DNA of 64,000 nt from NCBI GenBank assembly GCA_002422545.1, contig DIWF01000004.1, positions 1-64,000 of the forward strand, given 5' to 3'. This document shows, piece after piece, positions 1 through 8,183 of this stretch. The notes below the pieces were generated by a model. It was not told the origin of the DNA. It searched no databases and worked only from the letters and a program-made list of their open reading frames with translations. The stretch's first letter is position 1, and every line of letters begins with the position of its first letter. Both the position numbers and the translations under genes were made by a program. Source of the stretch: Firmicutes bacterium UBA6113. Its GTDB lineage: Bacteria; Bacillota; Clostridia; Tissierellales; Sedimentibacteraceae.

Positions 1-23
1 TTCGATTCCGCGTTTGGGCACCA
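1..23 (+). tRNA. 3' end of a tRNA (cut by window edge)
   Basis: The first 23 bases fit the last third of a tRNA: a T-loop TTCGATT, a 5-nt 3' T-stem strand CCGCG, a 7-nt 3' acceptor strand TTTGGGC, discriminator A and an encoded CCA. The anticodon lies outside the window, so the amino acid is unknown. A strong terminator follows directly, as expected at the end of a tRNA transcript. Confidence 0.8.
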
Positions 24-32
24 AAGAAAAGG

Positions 33-68
33 CTGTTTCATGTAGTTACTACGTGAGGCAGTTTTTTT
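33..68 (+). terminator. Rho-independent terminator of the tRNA transcript
   Basis: Fourteen-base arms starting CTGTTTCATG and ending GTGAGGCAG pair fully if G-U pairs are allowed, around a minimal loop, and are followed by seven Ts. It closes the tRNA transcript upstream of the deaminase gene. Confidence 0.8.
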
Positions 69-128
69 ATTATACATATATTAGGAATTTGTAATGTAAA
101 TAATAATCAGTTGAAGGAGTAAAATGAT

Positions 129-515
129 TTGAATACAGAATGGCAGGAACTTTATAATATGGCAATGGCAGTAATTGATCCTCACGAAATATCAGAACAG
201 ATGTATGTCGGAAGTGTTGCAGCAGCAGTATTAACAAAAAAAGGAAACATCTATACAGGCATATGTATAGATACAAGTAGTTCTTTGGGAATGTGTGCAG
301 AAAGGAATGCAATGTCAACAATGCTTGCAAATGGAGAAAATGAAGTAGAAAAAGTTGTTGCTGTTTATAAAGATGGTACAGTTATGCCACCGTGCGGAGC
401 GTGTCGAGAATTTATGATGCAGTTAGGGAAAAACGCAAAAGATATAGAAATCCTGCTCAATAATGATGGGAAGTCGATTAACTTGGGCAAACTAATGCCT
501 GAGTATCCATACTGA
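129..515 (+). CDS. Cytidine deaminase family protein
   Basis: This is a 128-residue zinc-dependent nucleoside deaminase. The zinc-site motifs of the cytidine/blasticidin-S deaminase fold are visible: MCAERNA near residue 56 (Cys ligand plus catalytic Glu) and PPCGACREF near residue 88 (two Cys ligands). The length matches the homotetrameric bacterial Cdd class. The start is taken as TTG, about 10 nt after GAAGGAGT; an ATG five bases upstream opens a different frame that stops after two codons. The gene stands alone between two terminators. Family members salvage cytidine and deoxycytidine to uridine forms, but the substrate here is not proven, because blasticidin-type and orphan deaminases share the same motifs. 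Confidence 0.85.
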   Translation: MNTEWQELYNMAMAVIDPHEISEQMYVGSVAAAVLTKKGNIYTGICIDTSSSLGMCAERNAMSTMLANGENEVEKVVAVYKDGTVMPPCGACREFMMQLGKNAKDIEILLNNDGKSINLGKLMPEYPY

Positions 516-544
516 TACAATGAACATACTTATTTTATCTAACA

Positions 545-611
545 GAGCCTGTTTAAAAAATTATACTATATGGAAGTTTGAAATATGAACTTCAGTATAT
601 GCTCTTTTTTT
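545..611 (+). terminator. Probable terminator after the deaminase gene
   Basis: An inner stem GAAGTT/AACTTC and an outer GAGC/GCTC pair flank an AT-rich imperfect helix, followed by seven Ts. It lies 30 bp after the deaminase stop codon. Confidence 0.5.
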
Positions 612-794
612 AAAATTCGGGGTTGATGAGAGACTGTATTTTGTGTTTAGAATTTCGTGTTTATGCTTTAAATAAAATTATGTGATTTTAATAAAAGTGA
701 ACGATTAGAGCTATTTTGGTGAATTTGAGAGAATCAATTTAAGAAAACATTATTGTTCATGAAAGAATGGGACAAAACATTATCATATAACAAT
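612..794. other. Intergenic stretch with nothing recognised
   Basis: This AT-rich spacer lies between two convergent transcription units. I see no ORF with a ribosome site and no convincing RNA structure. Confidence 0.5.
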
Positions 795-834
795 AAAAAA
801 ATACATCGTTAAGTGGCTAAACGATGTATTTTTG
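795..834 (-). terminator. Terminator of the oxaloacetate decarboxylase operon
   Basis: AATACATCGTT and AACGATGTATT form a perfect stem with A- and T-runs on both sides. It lies just past the stop codon of the beta subunit on the minus strand and could also work for plus-strand transcripts. Confidence 0.8.
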
Positions 835-847
835 TTATAAAATTATT

Positions 848-1984
848 TTAACCGAACAGGGAGAGAAGAATTCCTGCTGCGACTGCTGAGCCTATTACTC
901 CTGCTACGTTTGGTCCCATTGCATGCATAAGAAGGAAGTTTGAAGGATTTGCTTTTTGCCCTTCAACCTGCGATACACGAGCTGCCATAGGTACCGCTGA
1001 AACACCAGCAGATCCTATTAAAGGATTAACCTTGCCACCAGAAAGTACACACATTAATTTTCCTATTAAAAGTCCACCAATTGTGCTGAATGCAAATGCT
1101 GTAAGACCAAGAGCGATTATTTTTAATGTTTCAGGTTTTAAAAATTGTTCTCCTGCAGCAGTTGCTCCAACTGTCAATCCGAGGAAAATTGTAACTATGT
1201 TAACCATTGCATTTTGTGCAGTGTCTGAAAGTCTCTCAACAACTCCTGATTCTTTGAAAAGATTTCCAAGCATTAGCATTCCAATTAGTGGAGCTACTGA
1301 AGGAAGCAAAAGAACGCAGAATATAGTAACACATATTGGGAAACAAACTTTTTCAAGCTTGGACACTTCACGAAGCTGTTCCATTTTTATTTCTCTTTCC
1401 TTCTTTGTAGTAAGCATTCTCATGATTGGAGGCTGAATAAGAGGAATAAGAGCCATGTATGAATAAGCAGCTATAGCAATCGGAGCCAATAAGTGAGGTG
1501 CAAGCCTTGAAGTAAGGTAAATTGCTGTAGGGCCGTCAGCTCCTCCTATGATACCAATTGATGATGCTTCAGCCGGTGTGAATCCAAGTATGCCTGCTAT
1601 GACGAATGCAATACTTATGCCAAGCTGTGCGCCGGCACCCATGAATAAACTGCTTGGTCTTGCTATTAATGGACCGAAGTCAGTCATGGCACCTATGCCA
1701 AGAAATATAAGTGAAGGATAAATTCCTTTTTTAACTCCAAAGTACAAATAGTATAACAGTCCGCCAGCTTCAGTTGCACTTGGAGGTGCAGCCATTAAAT
1801 CTGCTAACGGCATGTTTGCAAGCAGTACACCGAAAGATATCGGCAAAAGCAGAAGAGGTTCGAACTTTTTTACGATGGCAAGGTACATAAGGACGCAAGA
1901 AACTGCTATCATTACTGCGGACTGCCATGTAAGAGCTGCAAAACCTGAGTCTGCAAGTAGTTTTATAATTGATTCAATAAACAT
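848..1984 (-). CDS. oadB: Oxaloacetate decarboxylase, beta subunit (Na+ pump)
   Basis: This 378-residue polytopic membrane protein is the carboxybiotin decarboxylase of Na+-transporting decarboxylases. It cleaves CO2 from carboxybiotin and exports Na+ across the cytoplasmic membrane. The family signature GGADGPTAIYLTSR lies near residue 145; its Asp belongs to the Na+ site in characterised homologues. A conserved C-terminal stretch VPMAARVSQVEGQKANP is also present. It is the last gene of a four-gene operon, 10 bp after the biotin carrier gene, and is followed by a strong terminator. The beta subunits of methylmalonyl-CoA and glutaconyl-CoA decarboxylases are similar, so substrate is assigned from the alpha subunit next to it. 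Confidence 0.95.
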   Translation of the reverse strand: MFIESIIKLLADSGFAALTWQSAVMIAVSCVLMYLAIVKKFEPLLLLPISFGVLLANMPLADLMAAPPSATEAGGLLYYLYFGVKKGIYPSLIFLGIGAMTDFGPLIARPSSLFMGAGAQLGISIAFVIAGILGFTPAEASSIGIIGGADGPTAIYLTSRLAPHLLAPIAIAAYSYMALIPLIQPPIMRMLTTKKEREIKMEQLREVSKLEKVCFPICVTIFCVLLLPSVAPLIGMLMLGNLFKESGVVERLSDTAQNAMVNIVTIFLGLTVGATAAGEQFLKPETLKIIALGLTAFAFSTIGGLLIGKLMCVLSGGKVNPLIGSAGVSAVPMAARVSQVEGQKANPSNFLLMHAMGPNVAGVIGSAVAAGILLSLFG

Positions 1985-1994
1985 TTTTTCCCCC

Positions 1995-2375
1995 TTACTG
2001 AATTACCATTAGGATGTCATTTGTTGATACGCTTGAACCTTTTGAAACCATAATCTGAGAAACAACACCATCAAATGTAGAAAAAATTTCATTCTCCATT
2101 TTCATTGCTTCAAGTATGAAAAGAAGCTGTCCTTTTTTTACTTTAGCTCCCACACTTGCCTTAACATCAAGTATTGATCCAGGCATTGGGGATTTTATTG
2201 GTTCACCTGACACGTTTCCTGCAGGTGCCGCAGCCTGAGGAGCTGCAGCTGCTGCTGGAGCAGACTGAACTATGGGAGCCGGAGCAGCAACTGTTGTAGT
2301 TTTTACTATGTTTGCTTTTCCTTTTTCTACTTCTACTTCATAAGATTTATCATTTATATTAACAACATATATCAT
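1995..2375 (-). CDS. Biotin carboxyl carrier protein of the decarboxylase
   Basis: This 126-residue biotinyl-domain protein has a short N-terminal part, an Ala/Pro-rich flexible linker (about residues 29-56) and a C-terminal lipoyl/biotinyl fold with the attachment motif EAMKMEN (Lys92). It shuttles carboxybiotin between the alpha carboxyltransferase and the membrane beta subunit. In Klebsiella-type enzymes this domain is fused to the alpha subunit; here it is a separate gene, as in gcdC/mmdC-type systems. A good ribosome site (GGAGGAATAG) precedes the ATG. It lies between the gamma and beta subunit genes of the same operon. Confidence 0.93.
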   Translation of the reverse strand: MIYVVNINDKSYEVEVEKGKANIVKTTTVAAPAPIVQSAPAAAAAPQAAAPAGNVSGEPIKSPMPGSILDVKASVGAKVKKGQLLFILEAMKMENEIFSTFDGVVSQIMVSKGSSVSTNDILMVIQ

Positions 2376-2401
2376 TTCTATTCCTCCTTAAATATTAATT
2401 G

Positions 2402-2707
2402 CTACGCCGCAATTTGTTTTATAGATTTAAATATTAGTTCAGACAGTGGTATTCCTGATTCGTCGCTTACAATTGCCATAATCATGGCAGCAGTCTGTTC
2501 ATCCACATCTTTTAACTTCAATGTTCCTGAAGAAAATTCTTCTTCTTCAACTGTAGCAACAGCAGTTGCTGGTACTTCTACAGCCTTTTTTGGAAGTAAT
2601 TTTAGAGCAAATGAGAATGTTCTAATTATTGCAAACAGAATTATTAATACACTAAATACTACTGCCCAACAGAACAGTGCAACCAATAAACTTTCTGAAA
2701 ATGCCAT
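2402..2707 (-). CDS. oadG: Oxaloacetate decarboxylase, gamma subunit
   Basis: This small protein of about 101 residues has one N-terminal transmembrane helix (about residues 6-30) and a charged cytoplasmic tail. That is the layout of OadG, which holds alpha to beta and helps assembly. I chose the ATG at 2707 because AGGTG lies six bases before it; a GTG nine bases upstream sits directly after the alpha-subunit stop and has no such site. The sequence is weakly conserved in this family, so the assignment leans on size, topology and its place between alpha and the biotin carrier. Confidence 0.8.
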   Translation of the reverse strand: MAFSESLLVALFCWAVVFSVLIILFAIIRTFSFALKLLPKKAVEVPATAVATVEEEEFSSGTLKLKDVDEQTAAMIMAIVSDESGIPLSELIFKSIKQIAA

Positions 2708-2716
2708 TCTGTTCAC

Positions 2717-4093
2717 CTACTTTCTTGTAATTGTGTAATTAACAGTCTTTGATTCGCGTTCTTCTCTTTTCTTGAAGAATGCTTCAGCTATTTGTGGGAA
2801 TGCGATGTATGAAAGAACATCTTCATCGTTTCTTGCAATTCCTTGGAGTTCTTTTTTAGTTTTCTCAAATGCTGGTTCCATATCATCTGCAAATCTGTGT
2901 GTCATTGGTTTTTCGTCTCCTAAAACTTTCTTCAGAAGTTCAGGATCAATATTTCCAGGAGCCTGACCGTATTCACCTTTTACATATGATTTTATTTCTT
3001 TTGATATTGTTTTATATCTTTCTCCTGAAAGAACATTCGTAGCAGCCTGAACGCCTACCATCTGGCTCATTGGAGTTACAAGAGGAGGATATCCCATGTC
3101 TTTTCTTACTCTAGGTGTTTCTTCAAGAACTTCTTCCAGTTTGTCAATTGCATTTTGAGCCTTAAGCTGAGAAATGAGGTTTGAAAGCATTCCGCCTGGT
3201 ACCTGGTAAACAAGAGCGTCAGTTTCTGTTCCCATAACAAACGGATCCATAAGACCTGATGAAATATATCCTGTTCTCAAAGTTTTGAAGTAGTCATTTA
3301 TTTTCTTTAAAGTCTTTTCGTTAAGACTAGTTTCATATCCCATTTGCTTTATTGCATAATTCATTGTTTCTGTAGGTGGCTGTGATGTTCCGCCACTAAA
3401 TGAAGAAATTGCTGTGTCGATTCCGTCGCATCCTGCTTCAATAGCTTTTGTGTAAGTTATTGGTCCAAGGCCTGTTGTTGAATGAGTATGGAGATATACA
3501 GGAAGATTTACACTTTCCTTAAGAGCCTTTACAAGGTCATAAGCTTCCTGAGGTCCCATAATTCCTGCCATGTCTTTTATGCAGATTGAATGAACACCCA
3601 TTTTTTCAAGTTGTTTTCCCATTGCAGCATATTTTTCAAGATTATGTATGGGGCTCGTTGTGTAGCATATGCAACCTTGTGCATGTTTACCTTGCTTTTT
3701 AACTTCATCAACAGCTGTTTCAATATTTCTAAAATCATTAAGGGCATCGAATATACGGAATATGTCTATGCCGTTTTTTGCAGCGTGTGCAACAAACTTT
3801 CTTACAACATCATCAGGATAGTGTTTGTATCCCAAAATGTTCTGACCTCTGAAGAGCATTTGAAGTTTTGTATTTTTAACTTTAGATTTGATTTTTCTAA
3901 GTCTTTCCCATGGATCTTCGTCAAGATATCTCAAACATGAGTCAAATGTTGCGCCTCCCCAGCATTCCAGAGAATAGTATCCTGCCTGATCTAATGTTTC
4001 TAAAATTCCCTCAAAATCTGAAAAAGGCATACGTGTTGCAATTAAAGATTGATTGGCATCTCTCAGAATCGTTTCGGTTATGTTTACTTTCAT
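2717..4093 (-). CDS. oadA: Oxaloacetate decarboxylase, alpha subunit (carboxyltransferase)
   Basis: This 458-residue cytoplasmic carboxyltransferase belongs to the HMG-CoA-lyase-like TIM barrel plus conserved C-terminal carboxylase domain family (pyruvate carboxylase subunit B type). Visible are the metal/substrate motif TILRDANQSLIATRM at residues 8-22, CIKDMAG with the catalytic Lys near residue 170, and the metal-binding HTHSTTGLG near residue 200. It moves the carboxyl group of oxaloacetate to biotin, giving pyruvate. There is no C-terminal biotin domain; that is supplied in trans by the gene two positions downstream. The ATG follows AGGAGAAG. Acyl-CoA decarboxylases of this kind use an unrelated crotonase-like alpha subunit, which supports oxaloacetate as substrate. 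Confidence 0.93.
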   Translation of the reverse strand: MKVNITETILRDANQSLIATRMPFSDFEGILETLDQAGYYSLECWGGATFDSCLRYLDEDPWERLRKIKSKVKNTKLQMLFRGQNILGYKHYPDDVVRKFVAHAAKNGIDIFRIFDALNDFRNIETAVDEVKKQGKHAQGCICYTTSPIHNLEKYAAMGKQLEKMGVHSICIKDMAGIMGPQEAYDLVKALKESVNLPVYLHTHSTTGLGPITYTKAIEAGCDGIDTAISSFSGGTSQPPTETMNYAIKQMGYETSLNEKTLKKINDYFKTLRTGYISSGLMDPFVMGTETDALVYQVPGGMLSNLISQLKAQNAIDKLEEVLEETPRVRKDMGYPPLVTPMSQMVGVQAATNVLSGERYKTISKEIKSYVKGEYGQAPGNIDPELLKKVLGDEKPMTHRFADDMEPAFEKTKKELQGIARNDEDVLSYIAFPQIAEAFFKKREERESKTVNYTITRK

Positions 4094-4380
4094 ATATCTT
4101 CTCCTAGCATAATAGTCATAGCCTTGCTATGCAATTTTTAAATTTATATTAAAAGCTTTAATTCCAGCAAGGAATTACTTCATTAATATGATAAGACTGC
4201 CATATTGTTATTATTGCACCATTATCATTATATATAAATGCAATTTATTGAAAATCATAAACGGAAATTAGCATTTTTGATTTTCTCCTTGTTTTATGAA
4301 TTGCATTATTGAAAGTTCTGATTAATAATTTGATGATTTATGATTGAACATTATATTATAAAGAACCTCAACTTAAAATG
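4094..4380 (-). promoter_or_regulatory. Long untranslated leader of the oad operon
   Basis: About 280 nt separate the predicted transcription start from the oadA ATG. The leader is AT-rich. It contains AAGGAG followed 11 nt later by a nine-codon ORF (4245-4274, minus strand, MLISVYDFQ). I see no known riboswitch fold. Regulation by this leader is possible but is inference. Confidence 0.35.
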
Positions 4381-4409
4381 ATTATATAACAATAGTTTTT
4401 AGGTGTCAA
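4381..4409 (-). promoter_or_regulatory. Consensus sigma-A promoter of the oad operon
   Basis: On the minus strand TTGACA and TATAAT are both perfect and are separated by 17 bp. A short inverted repeat CCTAA-N5-TTAGG lies just upstream of the -35 (4429-4443) and could be an operator. Confidence 0.8.
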
Positions 4410-4735
4410 TAGTAAAAACCGCTTTCCACCTAATTATTTTAGGAATAAACATGTAAAATCAATTTATAAGTTTGTATATTTTAAATACAAATTAAACAAA
4501 CAAAGTTGCACTGAGCTTAAGTTAAATAAAAAAATCAATAAGGTAAAAAAGTTTCAAAAATAAGGATAAAATGTGGCAGGAAAATTATAAAAATATTAAT
4601 AAATGCTTAAATTTCAAGGTTTTACTATGATTTATAAGCAAAATGAAGAAACAAAATCAGAAAACTTACTAAATAAATTAAATGATGGGGTTGTGTTTAT
4701 TAAATGAAGCAATGTAAATCAAAGATTAAAAAATT
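4410..4735. other. Intergenic stretch with nothing recognised apart from the short inverted repeat
   Basis: This very AT-rich spacer lies between the oad promoter and the terminator of the exonuclease gene. No ORF with a credible ribosome site was found. Confidence 0.5.
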
Positions 4736-4759
4736 AAAGACTGTCAAATGACAGTCTTT
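4736..4759 (-). terminator. Terminator of the exonuclease gene
   Basis: AAAGACTGTC and GACAGTCTTT form a perfect 10-bp stem with an AAAT loop. A T-rich tail follows on the minus strand. Confidence 0.75.
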
Positions 4760-4788
4760 AACGGATGGCTTTTTTTATTAAGTTATTT

Positions 4789-5748
4789 TTAGAATATAGA
4801 ATATAAAATGCTCTTGGTCAGGCCCAAGATGTTGTCGTAATACATTTTGCCGTTTAATTTTATGGGCATGAGGTTTCTTTTTATTCCTTCGATGGCAGTG
4901 TAGGACTTAAGATTGTACTCATTGTTATCAACGAAATAAAATTCGTTTATGGATGAATCTTTGAAAAAACCTACAGGAATATCTAAATCCATTGTCTGAG
5001 AGCTTATATTCACGTTTAAATTAAAATTTATCGATGGATGGATATAATCTGCCTTAAGGTCCGATATAATGTTGAATTTGCTTACCAAAGAATTTTTTTT
5101 GATACAAAAGTTACTGGTGTTCACCCTTACTATGAGGTTATTGAAGTAAAAAACATCATCGTAAAGTTGAAATATGCTGTTCATCAAAATGGGAAGATTT
5201 AAAACATCCTCATAGTTGTGCTGCATTATGAGAAATGAAAATTCAGTTCTTGGTTCTAATCTGTATGCCTCATAAAGAACAGTCACATCTTCTCCAGATA
5301 GGGTGTCTGTCCTGTTAATTTTAAAATATTCCTCTGCTGTTTTAAGCTTAAGGTCCGGAATATCTACTTTATTTTTAACTTGGCGAAGGTAGTTGTACAG
5401 ATCTATTTTAATCATGGCATCTAGTTTTAAATCTATGCCATGCTTTTGTGATTTAAAGGATAGAAAAGGGATATCGAAGCTGTTGCCGTTGTATGTTATA
5501 ATGAAATTCTTGTTTCTAATTAGATCCTTTAAAAGTTTCAGCGCCTGGGGCTCGTCCACACTGTACTGACAGAAAATCTGGTATATTTTGTACACATTAT
5601 CTTCGTGAAGAAGTATGGTAATTGATATAATGTCAGAAAACTGCCTGGAAAGGCCGGTTGTTTCTATGTCAAGAAAAACAGACTGTTTTAACAGTCCATG
5701 TAATTCTTTGTTTGCTGTTATGTTTATTTCGTTAGAGTTTACTATCAT
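4789..5748 (-). CDS. RNase H-like DEDD exonuclease domain protein (YprB family)
   Basis: This 319-residue protein resembles the YprB-type ribonuclease H-like family, predicted 3'-5' exonucleases. Motif ExoI is FLDIETTGL near residue 26, ExoII is YNGNSFDIPFL near residue 105, and an ExoIII-like HNYEDVLNL lies near residue 180; together these supply the DEDD metal ligands. The start was moved to the ATG at 5748 because AAAGGGAG sits six bases upstream; the longer open frame upstream has no ribosome site. It diverges from comEC. The C-terminal 100 residues show no motif I recognise. The substrate (DNA or RNA) is not known. Confidence 0.8.
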   Translation of the reverse strand: MIVNSNEINITANKELHGLLKQSVFLDIETTGLSRQFSDIISITILLHEDNVYKIYQIFCQYSVDEPQALKLLKDLIRNKNFIITYNGNSFDIPFLSFKSQKHGIDLKLDAMIKIDLYNYLRQVKNKVDIPDLKLKTAEEYFKINRTDTLSGEDVTVLYEAYRLEPRTEFSFLIMQHNYEDVLNLPILMNSIFQLYDDVFYFNNLIVRVNTSNFCIKKNSLVSKFNIISDLKADYIHPSINFNLNVNISSQTMDLDIPVGFFKDSSINEFYFVDNNEYNLKSYTAIEGIKRNLMPIKLNGKMYYDNILGLTKSILYSIF

Positions 5749-5813
5749 AGAGGCTCCCTTTATAGTGAGAAAAATTATTTTGATTAATATAAAGTTATCT
5801 GATAAAATATTAA

Positions 5814-8183
5814 GTGGTATGCATGTATATTTTGATTTCCATTTTTGTCTTTTACGCAGTAGGAATAATTGCATATGAACTGGGATTTTTCAGTTTCGTT
5901 TTTACGGTTGTTTTTGCTTTGCTCCTATATAACTCGTTTGTTTTGAAAAAATTTATGTACAATTCTGTAATCATAGCATTTCTTTTATTGTCCGCAGTCA
6001 ACTGTAATTATAATTCAAATTCTGTTCTTGCACAACACATTAATGAAAATATGAGTGTAAGAGTTGAAATAAAAAACAAAAATTTATCCCATTCTGATTA
6101 CTTAAGCTACAATGCAACTGTCCTGACAATTGACGGGAAGAAACTTAACAGCCGTGAAAACACAATTGTATATGTCGATAAAAATACTGAAATTGCAGAA
6201 AACTCCATCGTTGAAATAAAAGGGAATATCCAGGGAACTGATTTATCCAAAAACAAGCTTTTATTTAATTATAAGAATTATCTCAGAGGTAAAAAAATTC
6301 ACGCTGTTATTTTTGCGCAAGGTAAAGTTGCTGTTATAAAAAAAGACTTCTCTTTATTAAATGAAATATCACTAAATTTCAAGGAATATACCAGAAACAC
6401 ATTTTATGGTAATTTGAGCCGGAAGAATGCGGACATAGTATTGTCAATAATTTTGAGTGAGTCTGATTACATGGAAGAAGATTTATACAATGGAATAAAG
6501 GGAATGGGGCTTGCTCACATTTTTGCTGTTTCAGGCACCCATATTGTGCTAATGTATGGGTTCATGCTTTATGTTTTCATGTCTTTTGGCTTAAGCAGGA
6601 GGATGAGCTGGATACTGTCCTGGTCTTTTATATGGTTTTACGGTTTTCTAATTGGATTTCCTGTTTCAGTATTGAGGTCTCTTATAATGTTCACCTTGTT
6701 GTTTGGTTCTGAGGTTTTATACAGAAAGTACAGCTCTCTTAATGCCATAGGTCTGGCTGCACTTATTCTTACAGTGTACAACCCTTACTGGATTTTTGAA
6801 GCTGGATTTCTTCTTTCATTTTCTGCTGCTTTAAGCTTCATATTGTTCAGCAAATTTATTTCAAAACATATTCCTGAAGAAAAGAAGTACTTAAGGAATA
6901 TATGCATGTATATTTTCCTGCAGGTATTGACCTTGCCGGTAATTTCTTATTTTTTCAACTATATTCCAATCATGGGTATAGTTTATAACATGACATTGAT
7001 ACCTGTTTTCACTGTTATTCTGGCATTAGGATTTTTACTCTTGATCTTAAACGGAATGTTTTATTTTATACTTACGGTTCCATTTCGTATTTTTGATTTT
7101 ATCCTAACATCTCTCAGATACTTAGTTTATTGTTCCGACAATTTTGCATTTAATGGAATTTCTGTAAGATCAATGTCTTTTTCTGAAATCATGTTTTTTT
7201 ACACGGCAGTGTTTTTATGCTTGTATTTAGTGAACGACAGAAACTATTTCATTAAAAAATTCGTTTTTACATCACTCATAAGTTTTTATGCTGTCATTTT
7301 CGCAGTTTATCCAATTGTTGACACTAATTTGTATTTCAGCGTTGCAGATGCAGGGCAGGGATTGTTCACTACTGTCAAGTACAGAGATTATTACTTTATC
7401 ATTGACTGCGGAAGTTCAAGCAGCAGAGGTTTTGGAGAATATACAGCTGTGCCTTACCTTGTAAAGCACGGAGTTGGAAATGTTGATTGTGTTTTCATAA
7501 GCCACTGGGATCAGGACCACTGCTCAGGATTAGTGGACATACTGAACAACATAAAAGTTAAGAATATATTTTCTTCTTCTGAAAATGAAGAATTTATTGC
7601 TGTGCTGCCTGTAGAAAAGGGTGGGGTGATTAATGTTGATGAAAATTTGAAGATACATGTGTTGTGGCCTGAAGAAGATTATTATGCAAAGAAGGGAAAT
7701 AATTCATCGCTGGTTTTGGAGTTGAATTTCAAGAACATTAAAATTCTTCTGACCGGAGACATTGAAGGGGATGTTGAAAGATTTATTCTTGAAGATATTG
7801 AAAAGTCGACTATATTAGTTGTGCCCCACCATGGGAGCAGAACATCTTCAACAGAGGAATTTGTTAAGAAGTCCGGGGCTATATTTGCTGTATTAAGCTA
7901 TGGAAAAAACAATTACGGCATACCGGATACTGATGTTGTGAAAAGGTATGAGTCTTCAGGAAGCAAGGTGCTGTCAACCTTTGAACATGGAGAAATAAAT
8001 TTTGTTTTAAAAGATGGAAATTTATATTATAATACATATACAGGTGAAAGTTCTGAAAACTACTACAGACTTTATTTTGAACTGATAATTCCAAAGTTGT
8101 TCATATTTATTGCACTTTTGGCATGGATGTGGATGAAAAAAGAGGAGTGCTATGAGCTACAAGATAATAACAGATTTAATTGA
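5814..8183 (+). CDS. comEC: ComEC/Rec2-type DNA uptake channel
   Basis: This integral membrane protein of about 789 residues resembles the channel that carries single-stranded DNA into the cytoplasm during transformation. The order is: N-terminal hydrophobic segment, an extracellular OB-like domain (about 60-180), the Competence domain with many membrane helices (about 200-490), and a C-terminal metallo-beta-lactamase domain with ISHWDQDHCSG near residue 563 and VVPHHGSR near residue 668. The motif SGTHIVLMYG in the Competence domain is intact, so the gene looks functional. The start is uncertain: the first in-frame codon is GTG at 5814 and an ATG follows at 5823, both with weak ribosome sites. 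It overlaps holA by 32 bases. Confidence 0.93.
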   Translation: MVCMYILISIFVFYAVGIIAYELGFFSFVFTVVFALLLYNSFVLKKFMYNSVIIAFLLLSAVNCNYNSNSVLAQHINENMSVRVEIKNKNLSHSDYLSYNATVLTIDGKKLNSRENTIVYVDKNTEIAENSIVEIKGNIQGTDLSKNKLLFNYKNYLRGKKIHAVIFAQGKVAVIKKDFSLLNEISLNFKEYTRNTFYGNLSRKNADIVLSIILSESDYMEEDLYNGIKGMGLAHIFAVSGTHIVLMYGFMLYVFMSFGLSRRMSWILSWSFIWFYGFLIGFPVSVLRSLIMFTLLFGSEVLYRKYSSLNAIGLAALILTVYNPYWIFEAGFLLSFSAALSFILFSKFISKHIPEEKKYLRNICMYIFLQVLTLPVISYFFNYIPIMGIVYNMTLIPVFTVILALGFLLLILNGMFYFILTVPFRIFDFILTSLRYLVYCSDNFAFNGISVRSMSFSEIMFFYTAVFLCLYLVNDRNYFIKKFVFTSLISFYAVIFAVYPIVDTNLYFSVADAGQGLFTTVKYRDYYFIIDCGSSSSRGFGEYTAVPYLVKHGVGNVDCVFISHWDQDHCSGLVDILNNIKVKNIFSSSENEEFIAVLPVEKGGVINVDENLKIHVLWPEEDYYAKKGNNSSLVLELNFKNIKILLTGDIEGDVERFILEDIEKSTILVVPHHGSRTSSTEEFVKKSGAIFAVLSYGKNNYGIPDTDVVKRYESSGSKVLSTFEHGEINFVLKDGNLYYNTYTGESSENYYRLYFELIIPKLFIFIALLAWMWMKKEECYELQDNNRFN

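Noticed and set aside
124..132. ATG at 124 as start of the deaminase
   Set aside because: It is in another frame and stops after two codons; TTG at 129 keeps the conserved frame and is well placed after the ribosome site.
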